From NCBI RefSeq assembly GCF_002374315.1, contig NZ_NWUX01000001.1, forward strand, positions 248,001 through 312,000: a stretch of 64,000 nucleotides of DNA. Reading direction: 5' to 3'. Numbering within the stretch: position 1 is the stretch's first letter; every line of letters begins with the position of its first letter. The notes under the pieces were generated by a model, which saw nothing but the letters and a program-made list of their open reading frames with translations, was not told where the DNA came from and ran no database searches. The translations under genes were made by a program, and so were the position numbers. Shown one piece after another: positions 1-8,779 of this stretch. The DNA comes from Vreelandella nigrificans (GTDB lineage Bacteria > Pseudomonadota > Gammaproteobacteria > Pseudomonadales > Halomonadaceae).

Positions 1-40
1 CAAGACTTTTCCGTGGAGCTACGACATTAGGTAAATAGAT

Positions 41-445
41 ATGTCTCAACAGTCGCTGCTTATATTGCTGGCAGATGCCATCTTGGTCATCCATGTGCTG
101 TTCGTGGCCTTTGTAGTGCTTGGTTTGTTGGCCGTTTATGCGGGCTATTTTTTTAACTGGCACTGGGTACGTAACCGAGTATTTCGCATCATTCATCTAT
201 GTGCCATTGGCTATGTGGTGGTGCAGTCCTGGTTAGGCATGGTTTGCCCTTTAACCATCTGGGAAATGGCGCTGCGGGCTGAGGCTGGGGTAGATACCTA
301 TTCAGGCGCCTTTATTCAGTATTGGCTGCATAGTCTGCTGTATTTTACTGCGCCAGAGTGGGTGTTTATGCTGGTTTATACGGCGTTCGGTAGCTTGGTT
401 TTAGCAAGCTGGTTTGTTGTACGGCCTAATGCACGCCTTTGTTAA
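41..445 (+). CDS. DUF2784 family small membrane protein
   Basis: 134 residues with about three hydrophobic segments (near residues 7-33, 45-65 and 100-128). The order of a first helix, an NxxWR-type basic stretch, a second helix with VVQSWLGMVCPLT, and a third helix fits the DUF2784 family of inner-membrane proteins, whose function is unknown. The conserved CPLTIWE segment around residue 76 is the clearest family mark. It stands alone on the plus strand ahead of the lemA/M48 pair and is separated from it by a tandem repeat, so no shared operon is implied. The ATG start is accepted without a strong ribosome binding site. Confidence 0.8.
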   Translation: MSQQSLLILLADAILVIHVLFVAFVVLGLLAVYAGYFFNWHWVRNRVFRIIHLCAIGYVVVQSWLGMVCPLTIWEMALRAEAGVDTYSGAFIQYWLHSLLYFTAPEWVFMLVYTAFGSLVLASWFVVRPNARLC

Positions 446-496
446 TACGTATTAACGCTAAGCTGCTAGTCTGTTTACACCGCCCAGTCTCAGTGT

Positions 497-552
497 TCCA
501 GACGAACTATTCCAGACGAACTACTCCAGTCCAACTACTCCGGCTCAACTAC
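497..552. repeat. 14-bp tandem repeat, four copies
   Basis: Four consecutive 14-base units of the form TCCAGACGAACTAY; copies 3 and 4 have drifted in the middle. The array ends just before the AAGGAAA ribosome binding site of the LemA gene, so it lies in that gene's leader or promoter. One of several short tandem arrays in this window. Confidence 0.85.
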
Positions 553-567
553 TAAGGAAAAATCATA

Positions 568-1161
568 ATGCTGACTTTTATCATCACTGCAGCGATCATC
601 GCTATTATCGTGTTTTATGTCATCTCTATTTATAACCGCCTTGTCGCGTTACGAAATCGCTTCGGGAATGCCTTTGCACAGATTGAAGTGCAGCTGAAGC
701 GACGGCACGATCTTATTCCTAATTTAGTAGAAACAGCCAAGGGTTATCTCAACCATGAGAGGGAGACGCTGCAATCGGTGACTGAAGCACGTAATACCGC
801 TGTGGCGGGGTTGAAAGCAGCCGCTGAAAACCCTGGCAGCGCTAAGGCAATTGCTGATTTAGGCAGTGCCGAAGGGGCGCTCACTCAGGCAATGGGGCGG
901 CTCAATGTGGTCATGGAAGCCTATCCGGATCTGAAAGCCTCTCAAAACATGCAGCAGCTGTCAGAAGAGCTCACCAGCACTGAAAACAAGGTAGCCTTTG
1001 CGCGGCAGTCATTTAACGATGCGGTGATGCACTACAACACCTACCGCCAGAGTTTCCCTCCGGTAGCGGTGGCTGGCATGTTTGGCCATGGTCAAGATGC
1101 TTCCCTGTTAGAGTTTGAAGACAGTGCCCAGATCCAAGTGGCGCCTAAGGTGTCGTTCTAA
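568..1161 (+). CDS. lemA: LemA family protein
   Basis: 197 residues: one N-terminal transmembrane helix (about residues 3-24) followed by a long helical domain carrying the LemA signature (YNRLVALRNR and the RRHDLIPNLVE stretch near residues 50-60). LemA proteins are membrane-anchored helical bundles of unclear biochemical role, commonly encoded beside M48 metallopeptidases, as here with a 24-base gap. The start has AAGGAAA upstream at good spacing. The family call is firm; the cellular role is not known. Confidence 0.93.
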   Translation: MLTFIITAAIIAIIVFYVISIYNRLVALRNRFGNAFAQIEVQLKRRHDLIPNLVETAKGYLNHERETLQSVTEARNTAVAGLKAAAENPGSAKAIADLGSAEGALTQAMGRLNVVMEAYPDLKASQNMQQLSEELTSTENKVAFARQSFNDAVMHYNTYRQSFPPVAVAGMFGHGQDASLLEFEDSAQIQVAPKVSF

Positions 1162-1185
1162 GTAACAACCCAAGGAAAGCGAGAC

Positions 1186-3177
1186 ATGGATTTTTTCACG
1201 GCTCAGGATCAAGCCCGGCGCAAAACCGGGCGACTGGTTGTCTTGCTGGTGTTGGCAGTGCTGGCCCTGATTGTGGTGACAACGTTAGCCGTCGCCGTTG
1301 CGCTTTATCTAATGGGGGGGCAATCCTCAGCGCAAGCGGATCTTTCTGCTCAAGGAATGCTGTCCGCATTATCGGTTGAGCTGGTGGCCGGTGTGGCTGT
1401 TGCGGTGTTGGCCGTTGTGGTGTTGGGCGGTCTTTTCAAACGAAGCCAGCTAAGGCGTGGTGGCCGCGCAGTGGCTGAGGCGCTAGGCGGCCGCGAGATC
1501 AATCTTAATACTCGCGATGCTGATGAGCGTCGCATTCTCAACGTGGTTGAAGAGATGGCTATTGCCTCTGGTACGTCCGTGCCCTCTGTTTACGTATTAG
1601 AGGAGGAGAGCATCAACGCCTTTGCTGCAGGCTACCAAACCAATGATGCCGTGATTGGTATTACCCGTGGCACCATCCGTAACCTTAATAGGGATGAGCT
1701 GCAGGGCGTTGTAGCCCATGAGTTTAGCCATATTCTACATGGTGACATGCGGCTGAATATGCGCTTGATTAGCATATTGCACGGCATTCTAATTATTGGC
1801 TTTTTGGGCAGCATGCTACTGCGTAGTATGCGTTTTCGGCGGGTCGGTGGTGGTGGCAAGCGCGATAACTCAGGCGCCGTTGTTTTAGCCTTGGGGGCAG
1901 CGCTGATGGTGATCGGCTACGCCGGCACCTTCTTTGGTAATTTGATCAAGTCGGCGGTCAGTCGACAGCGCGAATATCTGGCGGATGCATCAGCGGTGCA
2001 ATATACCCGTAACCCCCAGGGAATTGGCAATGCGCTAGTTAAAATCGGCGCGAACAGTCAGGGCTCTTACCTGCAAGCGACCCAAACGGCTGAATTTAGC
2101 CACCTGTTTTTTAGCCAGGGTATGCGAGTAGGCTTTAGCCAAATGATGGCGACTCACCCGCCGTTAAAAGACCGCATCAAGCGTGTTATGCCGGGGTGGG
2201 ATGGTAGCTTCGAGGTCACTTCACCCACGCCGCATGCTGAAAATGACGCACCAGAGTCAGCAGAAAATGAGCGCCCTGAAGCGGGGCTAAGAATGGGGGT
2301 AGGAGTGGGGCCGTTAACGGGCACAGGCGTAGGAACGCTGACGGCGGTGTTAACCGCCGCCTCTGTTCAAACGGCTATCGGTTCCATGGGCCAGCCTGAC
2401 CAGCGTCACCTTGCCCAGGCCAGGGCAACGCTAGACGCGTTACCTGAGAGGATTAGAACTGCCGCTCATGAGCCCTATGCCGCCCGGGCGTTAATGCACG
2501 CGCTATTGCTTAGCCAGGATCAAACAATGCGCCAGCATCAACTAAAGGTATTACAGCAAGTTGCGATACCCGATGTTTACCAAGCGCTGATGGAGTATGG
2601 CCCTGACGTATTGAAGCTGGACATAGCGCTACGCCTGCCGCTTATTGAGCTGGCGCTGCCCGCATTACGCTCGCTTTCAATGCAGCAGGCCCAGCACTTT
2701 CGCCTATGCATGGAACGGCTGATTGAAGCAGATGGCGAGGTTAGCCTGTTTGAGTGGACGCTGTATCAGCTGCTGCTCAACAACCTGAGCGAACAGAGCA
2801 GCGGGCCTGCCAACCTTAAGTTAAATGACCTGCAGCGGGAATGCCAAATGCTGCTGGCGGTACTTGCCGCCGCTGGTCAGGATGACGCTGATGAAATAAG
2901 CGCTGCTCTCAACGCCGCTGAAAGCGAGCTGCCGTTTAGATTAACAGCCACTGACGATGTCAGCGATATGCGCGGGCTAAGTTTGGCGGTTGAGCGTTTA
3001 CGGCGCTTAAAGCCTTTGCACAAGCCTGCGCTACTGCAAGCGATGGCGCGCTGTATTGAGCACAGCGGGCGTATTCTACCTGCCGAAGCCGAGCTGTTCC
3101 GAGCAATGGCTGATATCCTCGATTGCCCAATGCCACCGCTGTTATTTGATAAACCATTAGATGTTAATGAAGCTTAG
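1186..3177 (+). CDS. M48 family membrane metallopeptidase (HtpX-like) with long C-terminal extension
   Basis: 663 residues. Two N-terminal membrane helices (about 16-42 and 58-84) are followed by the peptidase domain with the zinc motif HEFSH at 178-182 and the third ligand Glu in REYLADASA near 263, and by two more helices between them (about 197-212 and 228-252). This is the HtpX/Ste24 architecture of an inner-membrane zinc protease. From about residue 345 a further ~320 mostly helical residues with no motif I recognise make it about twice the length of HtpX; I know such long forms next to LemA genes in gammaproteobacteria. It follows lemA by 24 bases with an AAGGAAAG binding site, so the two are probably co-transcribed. 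Substrates are unknown. Confidence 0.9.
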   Translation: MDFFTAQDQARRKTGRLVVLLVLAVLALIVVTTLAVAVALYLMGGQSSAQADLSAQGMLSALSVELVAGVAVAVLAVVVLGGLFKRSQLRRGGRAVAEALGGREINLNTRDADERRILNVVEEMAIASGTSVPSVYVLEEESINAFAAGYQTNDAVIGITRGTIRNLNRDELQGVVAHEFSHILHGDMRLNMRLISILHGILIIGFLGSMLLRSMRFRRVGGGGKRDNSGAVVLALGAALMVIGYAGTFFGNLIKSAVSRQREYLADASAVQYTRNPQGIGNALVKIGANSQGSYLQATQTAEFSHLFFSQGMRVGFSQMMATHPPLKDRIKRVMPGWDGSFEVTSPTPHAENDAPESAENERPEAGLRMGVGVGPLTGTGVGTLTAVLTAASVQTAIGSMGQPDQRHLAQARATLDALPERIRTAAHEPYAARALMHALLLSQDQTMRQHQLKVLQQVAIPDVYQALMEYGPDVLKLDIALRLPLIELALPALRSLSMQQAQHFRLCMERLIEADGEVSLFEWTLYQLLLNNLSEQSSGPANLKLNDLQRECQMLLAVLAAAGQDDADEISAALNAAESELPFRLTATDDVSDMRGLSLAVERLRRLKPLHKPALLQAMARCIEHSGRILPAEAELFRAMADILDCPMPPLLFDKPLDVNEA

Positions 3178-3186
3178 TTGGCCTCG

Positions 3187-3954
3187 TTATCGCTCAATAT
3201 ACTCCAGCACATCAAAGTGATCACAGCCGGGTAAATCCAATAGCTCTACTTGAACATTGGCAGTGCGTAGCGCCGTTACAAAATCATGCCCCTGCTGGCG
3301 AAACGTGGGTGGATCTTGTTCGGCAATCACTACTTGGCAAGGGGGAAGTGCATTCAAGTCAGCAAACTGAGGGCTTAATGCTCGTGCCTGGGCTTGGTCC
3401 AAGCCCAGGGGATTGTTTACATAGGTACCTACGAGCGGGATTAGGTCATAAACGCCGCTAATCAATAGCAGTTTATCAATGGGGCGCTGGCCACTCGCCG
3501 CGACCCAGTACGCCAACTGCGCGCCAGCGCTATGGCCACCCAGTGTGATTGATTCCACCCCGCCTTTATTGGTGAGTGCGTTATAGACTGCTTCTAGCCC
3601 CTGAGTGCATTGCTTAATCATGGTGGTGATAGAGGTTTGTGGTGCCAGACCATAGCCTAGGGAGGTAAAGGCGATTCCCTTGGCCAAGTAACGCTCGGCG
3701 AGAAAATCGGTGGCCGTGTTATCCAGCTCCTGCCAGTAGCCACCATGGATAAACACCATGAGCGGCCACGGGCCATCGCCTTCGGGCACAAACACGTGTT
3801 GGCAGGTCGCCGGGTCATCGCCAACATTCAGTGTCATTGGTTGATAGCGTTCTACTAGGTCGTGCCCAAAGGCTGCTTGGCGCACCAGTGTCGCTTCGAA
3901 GTCCCGAGCAAAATGGCTGGGGGAGTAGGCGAGATCCAGGGGCGTTTGTGTCAT
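3187..3954 (-). CDS. Kynurenine formamidase, alpha/beta hydrolase (AFMID-like) type
   Basis: 255 residues, an alpha/beta hydrolase with an oxyanion motif HGGYW (70-74), nucleophile Ser142 in GHSAG, and likely acid and His near 214 and 246 (AEQDPP, GCDHF). HGGYW is typical of the animal-type arylformamidase, which converts N-formylkynurenine to kynurenine; the usual bacterial KynB is an unrelated metal-dependent fold. It is the last gene of the kyn operon, 15 bases after kynU, which is the main support for the substrate. It ends 9 bases from the convergent M48 gene. A general carboxylesterase cannot be excluded from sequence alone. Confidence 0.82.
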   Translation of the reverse strand: MTQTPLDLAYSPSHFARDFEATLVRQAAFGHDLVERYQPMTLNVGDDPATCQHVFVPEGDGPWPLMVFIHGGYWQELDNTATDFLAERYLAKGIAFTSLGYGLAPQTSITTMIKQCTQGLEAVYNALTNKGGVESITLGGHSAGAQLAYWVAASGQRPIDKLLLISGVYDLIPLVGTYVNNPLGLDQAQARALSPQFADLNALPPCQVVIAEQDPPTFRQQGHDFVTALRTANVQVELLDLPGCDHFDVLEYIER

Positions 3955-3969
3955 CGTGTTTGCTCTTGG

Positions 3970-5199
3970 TTAGGTAACCGCGCCGCGTACGTGGAATTTA
4001 GGGCTTCGGTACTCGCCGCTTTCGATGACCTCGCGGAAGTGCTGCGCGGCCTGCCACACATCCTCGAAACTCAGATACAGCGGAGTAAAGCCAAAGCGCA
4101 TTAATCCGGGTTCCCGGTAGTCGCCGATAACGTTACGGGCAATCAGTGCCTGAACAATGGCATAGCCGTTTTGGGTATCCACCAGCGATACTTGGCTACC
4201 ACGTTGGTTGGCTATTGGCGTTATATCTTCAATACCGTGGGCAGTGAAAATATCGGCTAAGCACTCACGGAACAGATCACTCATCGCCAGGCTTTTGGCG
4301 CGTAAAGCCTGCATATCCACCTCGTTCCACATGACAAGCGACGCTTCTAATGCCGCGTAGGTAAGCGCTGAGTGCGTGCCGGTGCGAAAGCGTGAAATAT
4401 CACTAGCGGGGGTATAGTCGGCTTCGAATGCGAAAGGGGCTGCGTGGCCGTGCCAGCCTGAAAGGGGTTGCCAACCGCCGCCTTGGCAATTGCCATGTAC
4501 GTATAAGAAAGCGGGCGCGCCGGGGCCACCATTAAGGTATTTATAGGTGCAACCCACTGCGTAGCGTACACCGCTACCGTTAAGGTCTATCGGTAGTGCG
4601 CCCGCCGAGTGGGCGAGATCCCAGATGACTTCCGCGCCATGGTCATGAACTAGTTGAGTGGTAGCGGCCATATCGCGCAATTTACCGGTGCGGTAGTTCA
4701 CCTGGCTAAGCACGACGACAGCAACGCCTTCCAGGTGCTCAGCTAAGTCGCCTCCTTCGGGTAAAAATCGGTGCTCCGAGCCACTTACCCGGCAATAGCC
4801 TTGGGCGATATACCCATCGGTAGGGAAGTTGCCTCCTTCGCTAAGTACTGTACGTCGGCCTCCCGTATCCTGACCAAGGACATACCCTAGCAATTTGAAT
4901 ATATTCAGGGTGATATTATCGGTAACGCTAACTTCACCTTTTTTTGCACCAAGGATGGGCGCAAGAAGGTTACCAAGGCGTTCGGGAGCATCGAACCAGC
5001 CCTGGTTCCAACCCTTGATCAGTTCATCCCGCCACTGATCTAGGGTGTCATCCACTGCCTGCTTGGCTGCTCTCGGTTGGGCTCCTAGAGAGTTGCCATC
5101 AAGATAGAGGATGCCTTCAGGCAGGGCGAAATGTTGCTTGAAATTGGCTAGGGGGTCCTTTTGGTCCCATTCACGAACACTATCCAGGCTTACACTCAT
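3970..5199 (-). CDS. kynU: Kynureninase
   Basis: 409 residues, the usual kynureninase length. It is a PLP enzyme of aminotransferase fold that splits kynurenine into anthranilate and alanine. Visible marks are LYLDGNSLGA at 31-40, the WDLAHSAGA stretch (193-201) holding the PLP-ring Asp, and the Schiff-base Lys220 in GCTYKYLNGG. It lies 61 bases after kynA and 15 before the formamidase gene; a GGAGTGTC site precedes the ATG. With no anthranilate dioxygenase or hydroxylase in the window, the fate of anthranilate (catabolism, tryptophan or quinolone synthesis) is open. Confidence 0.96.
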   Translation of the reverse strand: MSVSLDSVREWDQKDPLANFKQHFALPEGILYLDGNSLGAQPRAAKQAVDDTLDQWRDELIKGWNQGWFDAPERLGNLLAPILGAKKGEVSVTDNITLNIFKLLGYVLGQDTGGRRTVLSEGGNFPTDGYIAQGYCRVSGSEHRFLPEGGDLAEHLEGVAVVVLSQVNYRTGKLRDMAATTQLVHDHGAEVIWDLAHSAGALPIDLNGSGVRYAVGCTYKYLNGGPGAPAFLYVHGNCQGGGWQPLSGWHGHAAPFAFEADYTPASDISRFRTGTHSALTYAALEASLVMWNEVDMQALRAKSLAMSDLFRECLADIFTAHGIEDITPIANQRGSQVSLVDTQNGYAIVQALIARNVIGDYREPGLMRFGFTPLYLSFEDVWQAAQHFREVIESGEYRSPKFHVRGAVT

Positions 5200-5260
5200 A
5201 TCGACACTCCAAAAAATCCGAACCAGTTTATCAAGGTGACAAGCGACGCTGTGCTGGCGT

Positions 5261-6097
5261 TTAAATCGAGGTTCTGGCGCTCCACAACTCAGGAAAGAAC
5301 TGTAGATCTAGCGCCTTAACCAGGTAGTTCACGCCGGATGTTCCGCCTGTGCCACGTCGGTAACCAATGATACGTTCGACGGTCTTCATATGATTGAATC
5401 GCCAACGCTGGAAGTTGAACTCGACATCGACCAGTTTTTCAGCGAGTTCGTATAAATCCCAGTGTTTCTCGCTGTTTTGATAAATTTCTGTCCAGGCTGC
5501 CTCTACCTCATGGCAGGCGACGTAGGGGATGCTCCAATCCCTTTGGGTCTTGTCTTCAGGAATCGCGAAGCCACGACGTTTAAGTAGTTGAAGAACAATA
5601 TCGTAAAGGCTGGGTGAGTTGAGCGCTTCGGTAAGTTTTTGGTAGTGCGTTGGTTTTGAGCGGTGCGCTTCGATCAACTTGGCGTTCTTATTACCCAGTA
5701 AAAACTCAATTTCACGATATTGATAGGACTGGAAACCTGAGCTTTGCCCTAGGCTATCGCGGAAGCTGGCGTAGTCAGCCGGTGTCATGGTGACCAACAC
5801 TTCCCAGGCTTTGATCATCTGCTCTTGAATTCTGGAAACCCTAGAGAGCATTTTGAATGCCGGGCTGAGGTTATCATTTGCGATATGCCTAGCCGCTCCA
5901 TGCGCTTCATGCAGGCATAGTTTGATCCATAGTTCGGATACCTGATGTATGACAATAAACAGCAGTTCATCGTGTTGATCAGAGGCTGGATTCTGGCAGG
6001 CTAGTAAGGGTTCCAAGTCCAGGTATTGGCCGTAACTGATATCCTGGTCCCAGTGGATGTCTTCGTTATCAACGCTGTTATTGTGATGAGTTGTCAT
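5261..6097 (-). CDS. kynA: Tryptophan 2,3-dioxygenase
   Basis: 278 residues, the length of bacterial haem-dependent TDO. It opens the indole ring of tryptophan with O2 to give N-formylkynurenine. Visible family marks: YGQYLDLEPLL (22-32), active-site His51 in HQVSELWIKL, the proximal haem ligand His236 in FNHMKTVERIIG, and the substrate loop GTGGTSG (249-255). Its ATG lies only 4 bases after the stop of the M20 peptidase gene, so it is very probably translated from the same message. Confidence 0.97.
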   Translation of the reverse strand: MTTHHNNSVDNEDIHWDQDISYGQYLDLEPLLACQNPASDQHDELLFIVIHQVSELWIKLCLHEAHGAARHIANDNLSPAFKMLSRVSRIQEQMIKAWEVLVTMTPADYASFRDSLGQSSGFQSYQYREIEFLLGNKNAKLIEAHRSKPTHYQKLTEALNSPSLYDIVLQLLKRRGFAIPEDKTQRDWSIPYVACHEVEAAWTEIYQNSEKHWDLYELAEKLVDVEFNFQRWRFNHMKTVERIIGYRRGTGGTSGVNYLVKALDLQFFPELWSARTSI

Positions 6098-6101
6098 TAT
6101 C

Positions 6102-7553
6102 TTATGTTTCCTCTTCCACGGTATGGTGAGTACCAGGTGTCGCTTTTTTCAATGCTTGGCTTTGAGGTTCTCCCAGATCCCAGAAGATGCCAGCGGCTAA
6201 TATCAGGCCTTGTTCCACAATGGTTTCGAGTAGATGCTCATCCGGCGCGTGTTGGTTGCAGGAGGGGTACGAGTGGGGCAGCCATACAGTGGGTAGCTTC
6301 AGCACGTCCGAAAAGCAGTGATTAGGAATTGTGCCACCCAGATTGGGTAAAATATATGCGGCCTCTCCCAGGCTGTTTTCTGCTGATTTAGCCACAAAGC
6401 TTACCCAGGGGTGGCTGGGATCAAGCCGGGTAGCCGCGTAGCCACCAGTGTGTTGAATGGTGACGGCCTCAAACCCATGGGCGTCCAGATGTTGGCGAAG
6501 GCGGCTTTCGATGGATTGCCATTCAGTGCCTTTGACAAAGCGCAACTGCACGATTGCTTCAGCGCTTTCAGGGATCGCCCCAACTGGTTTATCGGTTCGC
6601 CCAGCGCTGAAGCCAACAATTTCAAGTGTGTTGGCACCATACAGACGCTCGCCATCGGTTAGCTCTGCTTCTCCCCAGGCAGCGTTGATCGAAGGATCGG
6701 TATCTCCACCGCCTACTGGCAGTGTACGCACAAGCTGGGCAACGTCCTCTGGGATGGCAGGTGCTTTAAGGAAAGCGACCAGAATCTTACCGCGGGGAGA
6801 GAGCAGTGACGCCATGGCGTTACATAGCACAGTGGCAGGGTTGGTGATGACTCCCCCCCAATTGCCTGCATGGCGACCGCCGTTCCCGGTGGTGACGGAG
6901 AGCTTTAATTGCACAACACCGCGTGATCCTAAAAACAGCGTAGGCATGTCGTGGCGAATTCTGGGGCCATCTGAGGCTAGGAAAAGATCAGCGTCAAGCG
7001 CTTCACGATAGAGACGACAGGCGTCTTCCAGCCCTGGGGAGCCTATCTCCTCGCTCATTTCAAACAGTATTTTAACGTTGTATCCTAACCGCCCTTGGCG
7101 TGCATCAATAACCGCTTCAAGTGCTGCCAAATTAACACTGTGCTGTCCTTTGTTATCGGCAGTGCCACGGCCATAGACCCGTCCCTCGCGAAATGTCAGT
7201 GTCCAGGGGTCGATATCTTCAGACCACTTCTCCTCTTGCCCCTCAGTGACATCGCCATGGCCATAAAGCAGCAGAGTGGGAAGCGCGAGGTCCTCAATTC
7301 GTTTTCCAATTAATAAGGGAGGATGCCCAGCTTTGGGATTTTCGATCACTTGGCAGCTAAAACCCAACTTGGCCAGCGTCGGCGTTATCTCATCGGTTAA
7401 GTAGTGGCGGAGAATCTCGCTGCAGGAGGGGTCTTGGCTGATGGTGCGGCTGGCGACTCTTCTAGCCAGGGAGTCGTAGAAGTGGCCGCTCGTCAGTGTA
7501 CGGCCTGCTAAATGGAGAGCCAGCTCCCGTCCTGCAAGATGCGTTTGAGTCAT
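6102..7553 (-). CDS. M20 family metallopeptidase, first gene of the kyn operon
   Basis: 483 residues. Zinc-site motifs of the M20 (ArgE/DapE/CPG2) family are in order: YGHGD (about 93-97), GRGTADNKG (Asp ligand, about 125-133) and EMSEEIGSPG (catalytic Glu pair, about 163-172), followed by the dimerisation insert and a final His near 448. M20 enzymes are amidohydrolases or dipeptidases acting on N-acyl amino acids or short peptides. The 4-base spacing to kynA suggests that it supplies tryptophan or an acylated tryptophan or kynurenine, but the substrate is inferred only from position. Its promoter region (7554-7760) is shared with a divergent LysR gene. Confidence 0.88.
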   Translation of the reverse strand: MTQTHLAGRELALHLAGRTLTSGHFYDSLARRVASRTISQDPSCSEILRHYLTDEITPTLAKLGFSCQVIENPKAGHPPLLIGKRIEDLALPTLLLYGHGDVTEGQEEKWSEDIDPWTLTFREGRVYGRGTADNKGQHSVNLAALEAVIDARQGRLGYNVKILFEMSEEIGSPGLEDACRLYREALDADLFLASDGPRIRHDMPTLFLGSRGVVQLKLSVTTGNGGRHAGNWGGVITNPATVLCNAMASLLSPRGKILVAFLKAPAIPEDVAQLVRTLPVGGGDTDPSINAAWGEAELTDGERLYGANTLEIVGFSAGRTDKPVGAIPESAEAIVQLRFVKGTEWQSIESRLRQHLDAHGFEAVTIQHTGGYAATRLDPSHPWVSFVAKSAENSLGEAAYILPNLGGTIPNHCFSDVLKLPTVWLPHSYPSCNQHAPDEHLLETIVEQGLILAAGIFWDLGEPQSQALKKATPGTHHTVEEET

Positions 7554-7760
7554 TGTGTGACCTTATCAGTGACCTTTGTAACTTAGTAGAGATGCTGTGG
7601 CGTTATTAAGGGTAGTTAAAGGCAGAGTAGACCTTGCCTAGGTTTGCAACAATCATTAATATCTCAAAGTATCTTTCTAATCATTAGAAGTCTTGTGACT
7701 GTAGAAGCGCGATTTCTCAGTGTTTTTTCCAGACGTTTTTGAGCAACGCAGGGTGCCGTG

Positions 7761-8663
7761 ATGCAGGAGCTGAATCTACGTTACTTTCAAAGTGTTGCTA
7801 AAACGGGCTCGTTATCGGCGGCGGCGGAAGATCTGCATGTCGCCGTTTCGGCGGTCAGCCGTCAGATCACTAACTTGGAACAGCGGCTGAGTATCAAGCT
7901 GTTTAATCGTCAGCCTCGCGGGATGCAGTTAACCGAAGCAGGCCAGCTTCTTCAGGCCTACGCGTTGCGTAATCAGCTAGAAGTCAGCAGCGTGATTGCA
8001 GAAATGCAGAACGTGATGACGCGTCAGCAGCAAAGAATCACCGTGGCCTGCCCAGATGGTATGGCTTGGCACTTTCTGCCTAGCGTCATCTCAAGCTTTA
8101 TCACCCAATACCCGGAGACGCGATTCAACCTTCATGTTGTGGAGTCCACCCGAGCATCGGAGCTGGTGAAAGAGGGGGAGGTGGATATAGCACTTACGTT
8201 TAGCCTCTCGCCGGACATCGGCGTTAAGGTTATTTCAAGCCACAATGCAGCGATTAGCGCGTTGATGTCCAAAGAGCATCCACTGGCACATAAAGACGTA
8301 CTGTATGTAAAGGACTTAAGTCACTATCCGCTGACCATGTCGTTAAACGGATCAACCATGCGCTACTTGTTTGATGTGGCGTGCAGTTTATCCGGTATCC
8401 AAGTACTACCTAGCTTTTCGTGTGACTCGCTGGGGGCGACCTACACCATGGTTAGCGAGCACCCCAATATGATTGGGCTTTGCAGTGCCGCTGCGGTAAG
8501 CGGTAAAACTGACAAGGAGGGGTTAGTGCTTAAACCGCTGCAGGAACCACAGTTGTCGCTGCGCAGCCTGCAAGTACAAGTGATGGCTGACCGCCACTTA
8601 CCCGCCAATATTGAGGCATTTCTTGCCTTTTTGGAGGAACGGCTGGCAGCAGTTTGCCGATAA
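7761..8663 (+). CDS. LysR family transcriptional regulator
   Basis: About 300 residues. An N-terminal winged helix-turn-helix (residues 1-60, with LSAAAEDLHVAVSAVSRQI as recognition region) is followed by a periplasmic-binding-like effector domain. The ATG at 7761 is preferred over a GTG one codon earlier, because AGGG lies 7 bases upstream of it. It is divergent from the M20-kynAU operon across a 207-base gap, the usual arrangement for a LysR activator and its target, so kynurenine-pathway genes are the likely target. The YfcC carrier downstream is convergent and could be a second target. The effector is unknown. Confidence 0.9.
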   Translation: MQELNLRYFQSVAKTGSLSAAAEDLHVAVSAVSRQITNLEQRLSIKLFNRQPRGMQLTEAGQLLQAYALRNQLEVSSVIAEMQNVMTRQQQRITVACPDGMAWHFLPSVISSFITQYPETRFNLHVVESTRASELVKEGEVDIALTFSLSPDIGVKVISSHNAAISALMSKEHPLAHKDVLYVKDLSHYPLTMSLNGSTMRYLFDVACSLSGIQVLPSFSCDSLGATYTMVSEHPNMIGLCSAAAVSGKTDKEGLVLKPLQEPQLSLRSLQVQVMADRHLPANIEAFLAFLEERLAAVCR

Positions 8664-8694
8664 ACATGCGTTTTCTAGCACCCTTATACGCGGC

Positions 8695-8730
8695 AAAATG
8701 CCTGAACGATGTTAATTGCCCAGGCATTTT
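8695..8730 (+). terminator. Hairpin terminator after the LysR gene
   Basis: Inverted repeat AAAATGCCTG (8695-8704) and CAGGCATTTT (8721-8730) with a 16-base loop, ending in a short T run. It lies between two convergent genes and, since it has A residues on one side and T residues on the other, may serve both. Confidence 0.65.
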
Positions 8731-8779
8731 TGTGGTGTCACTCCTAACTGGCGATTGTTAACCTAGGTCTCGTCGAGGG

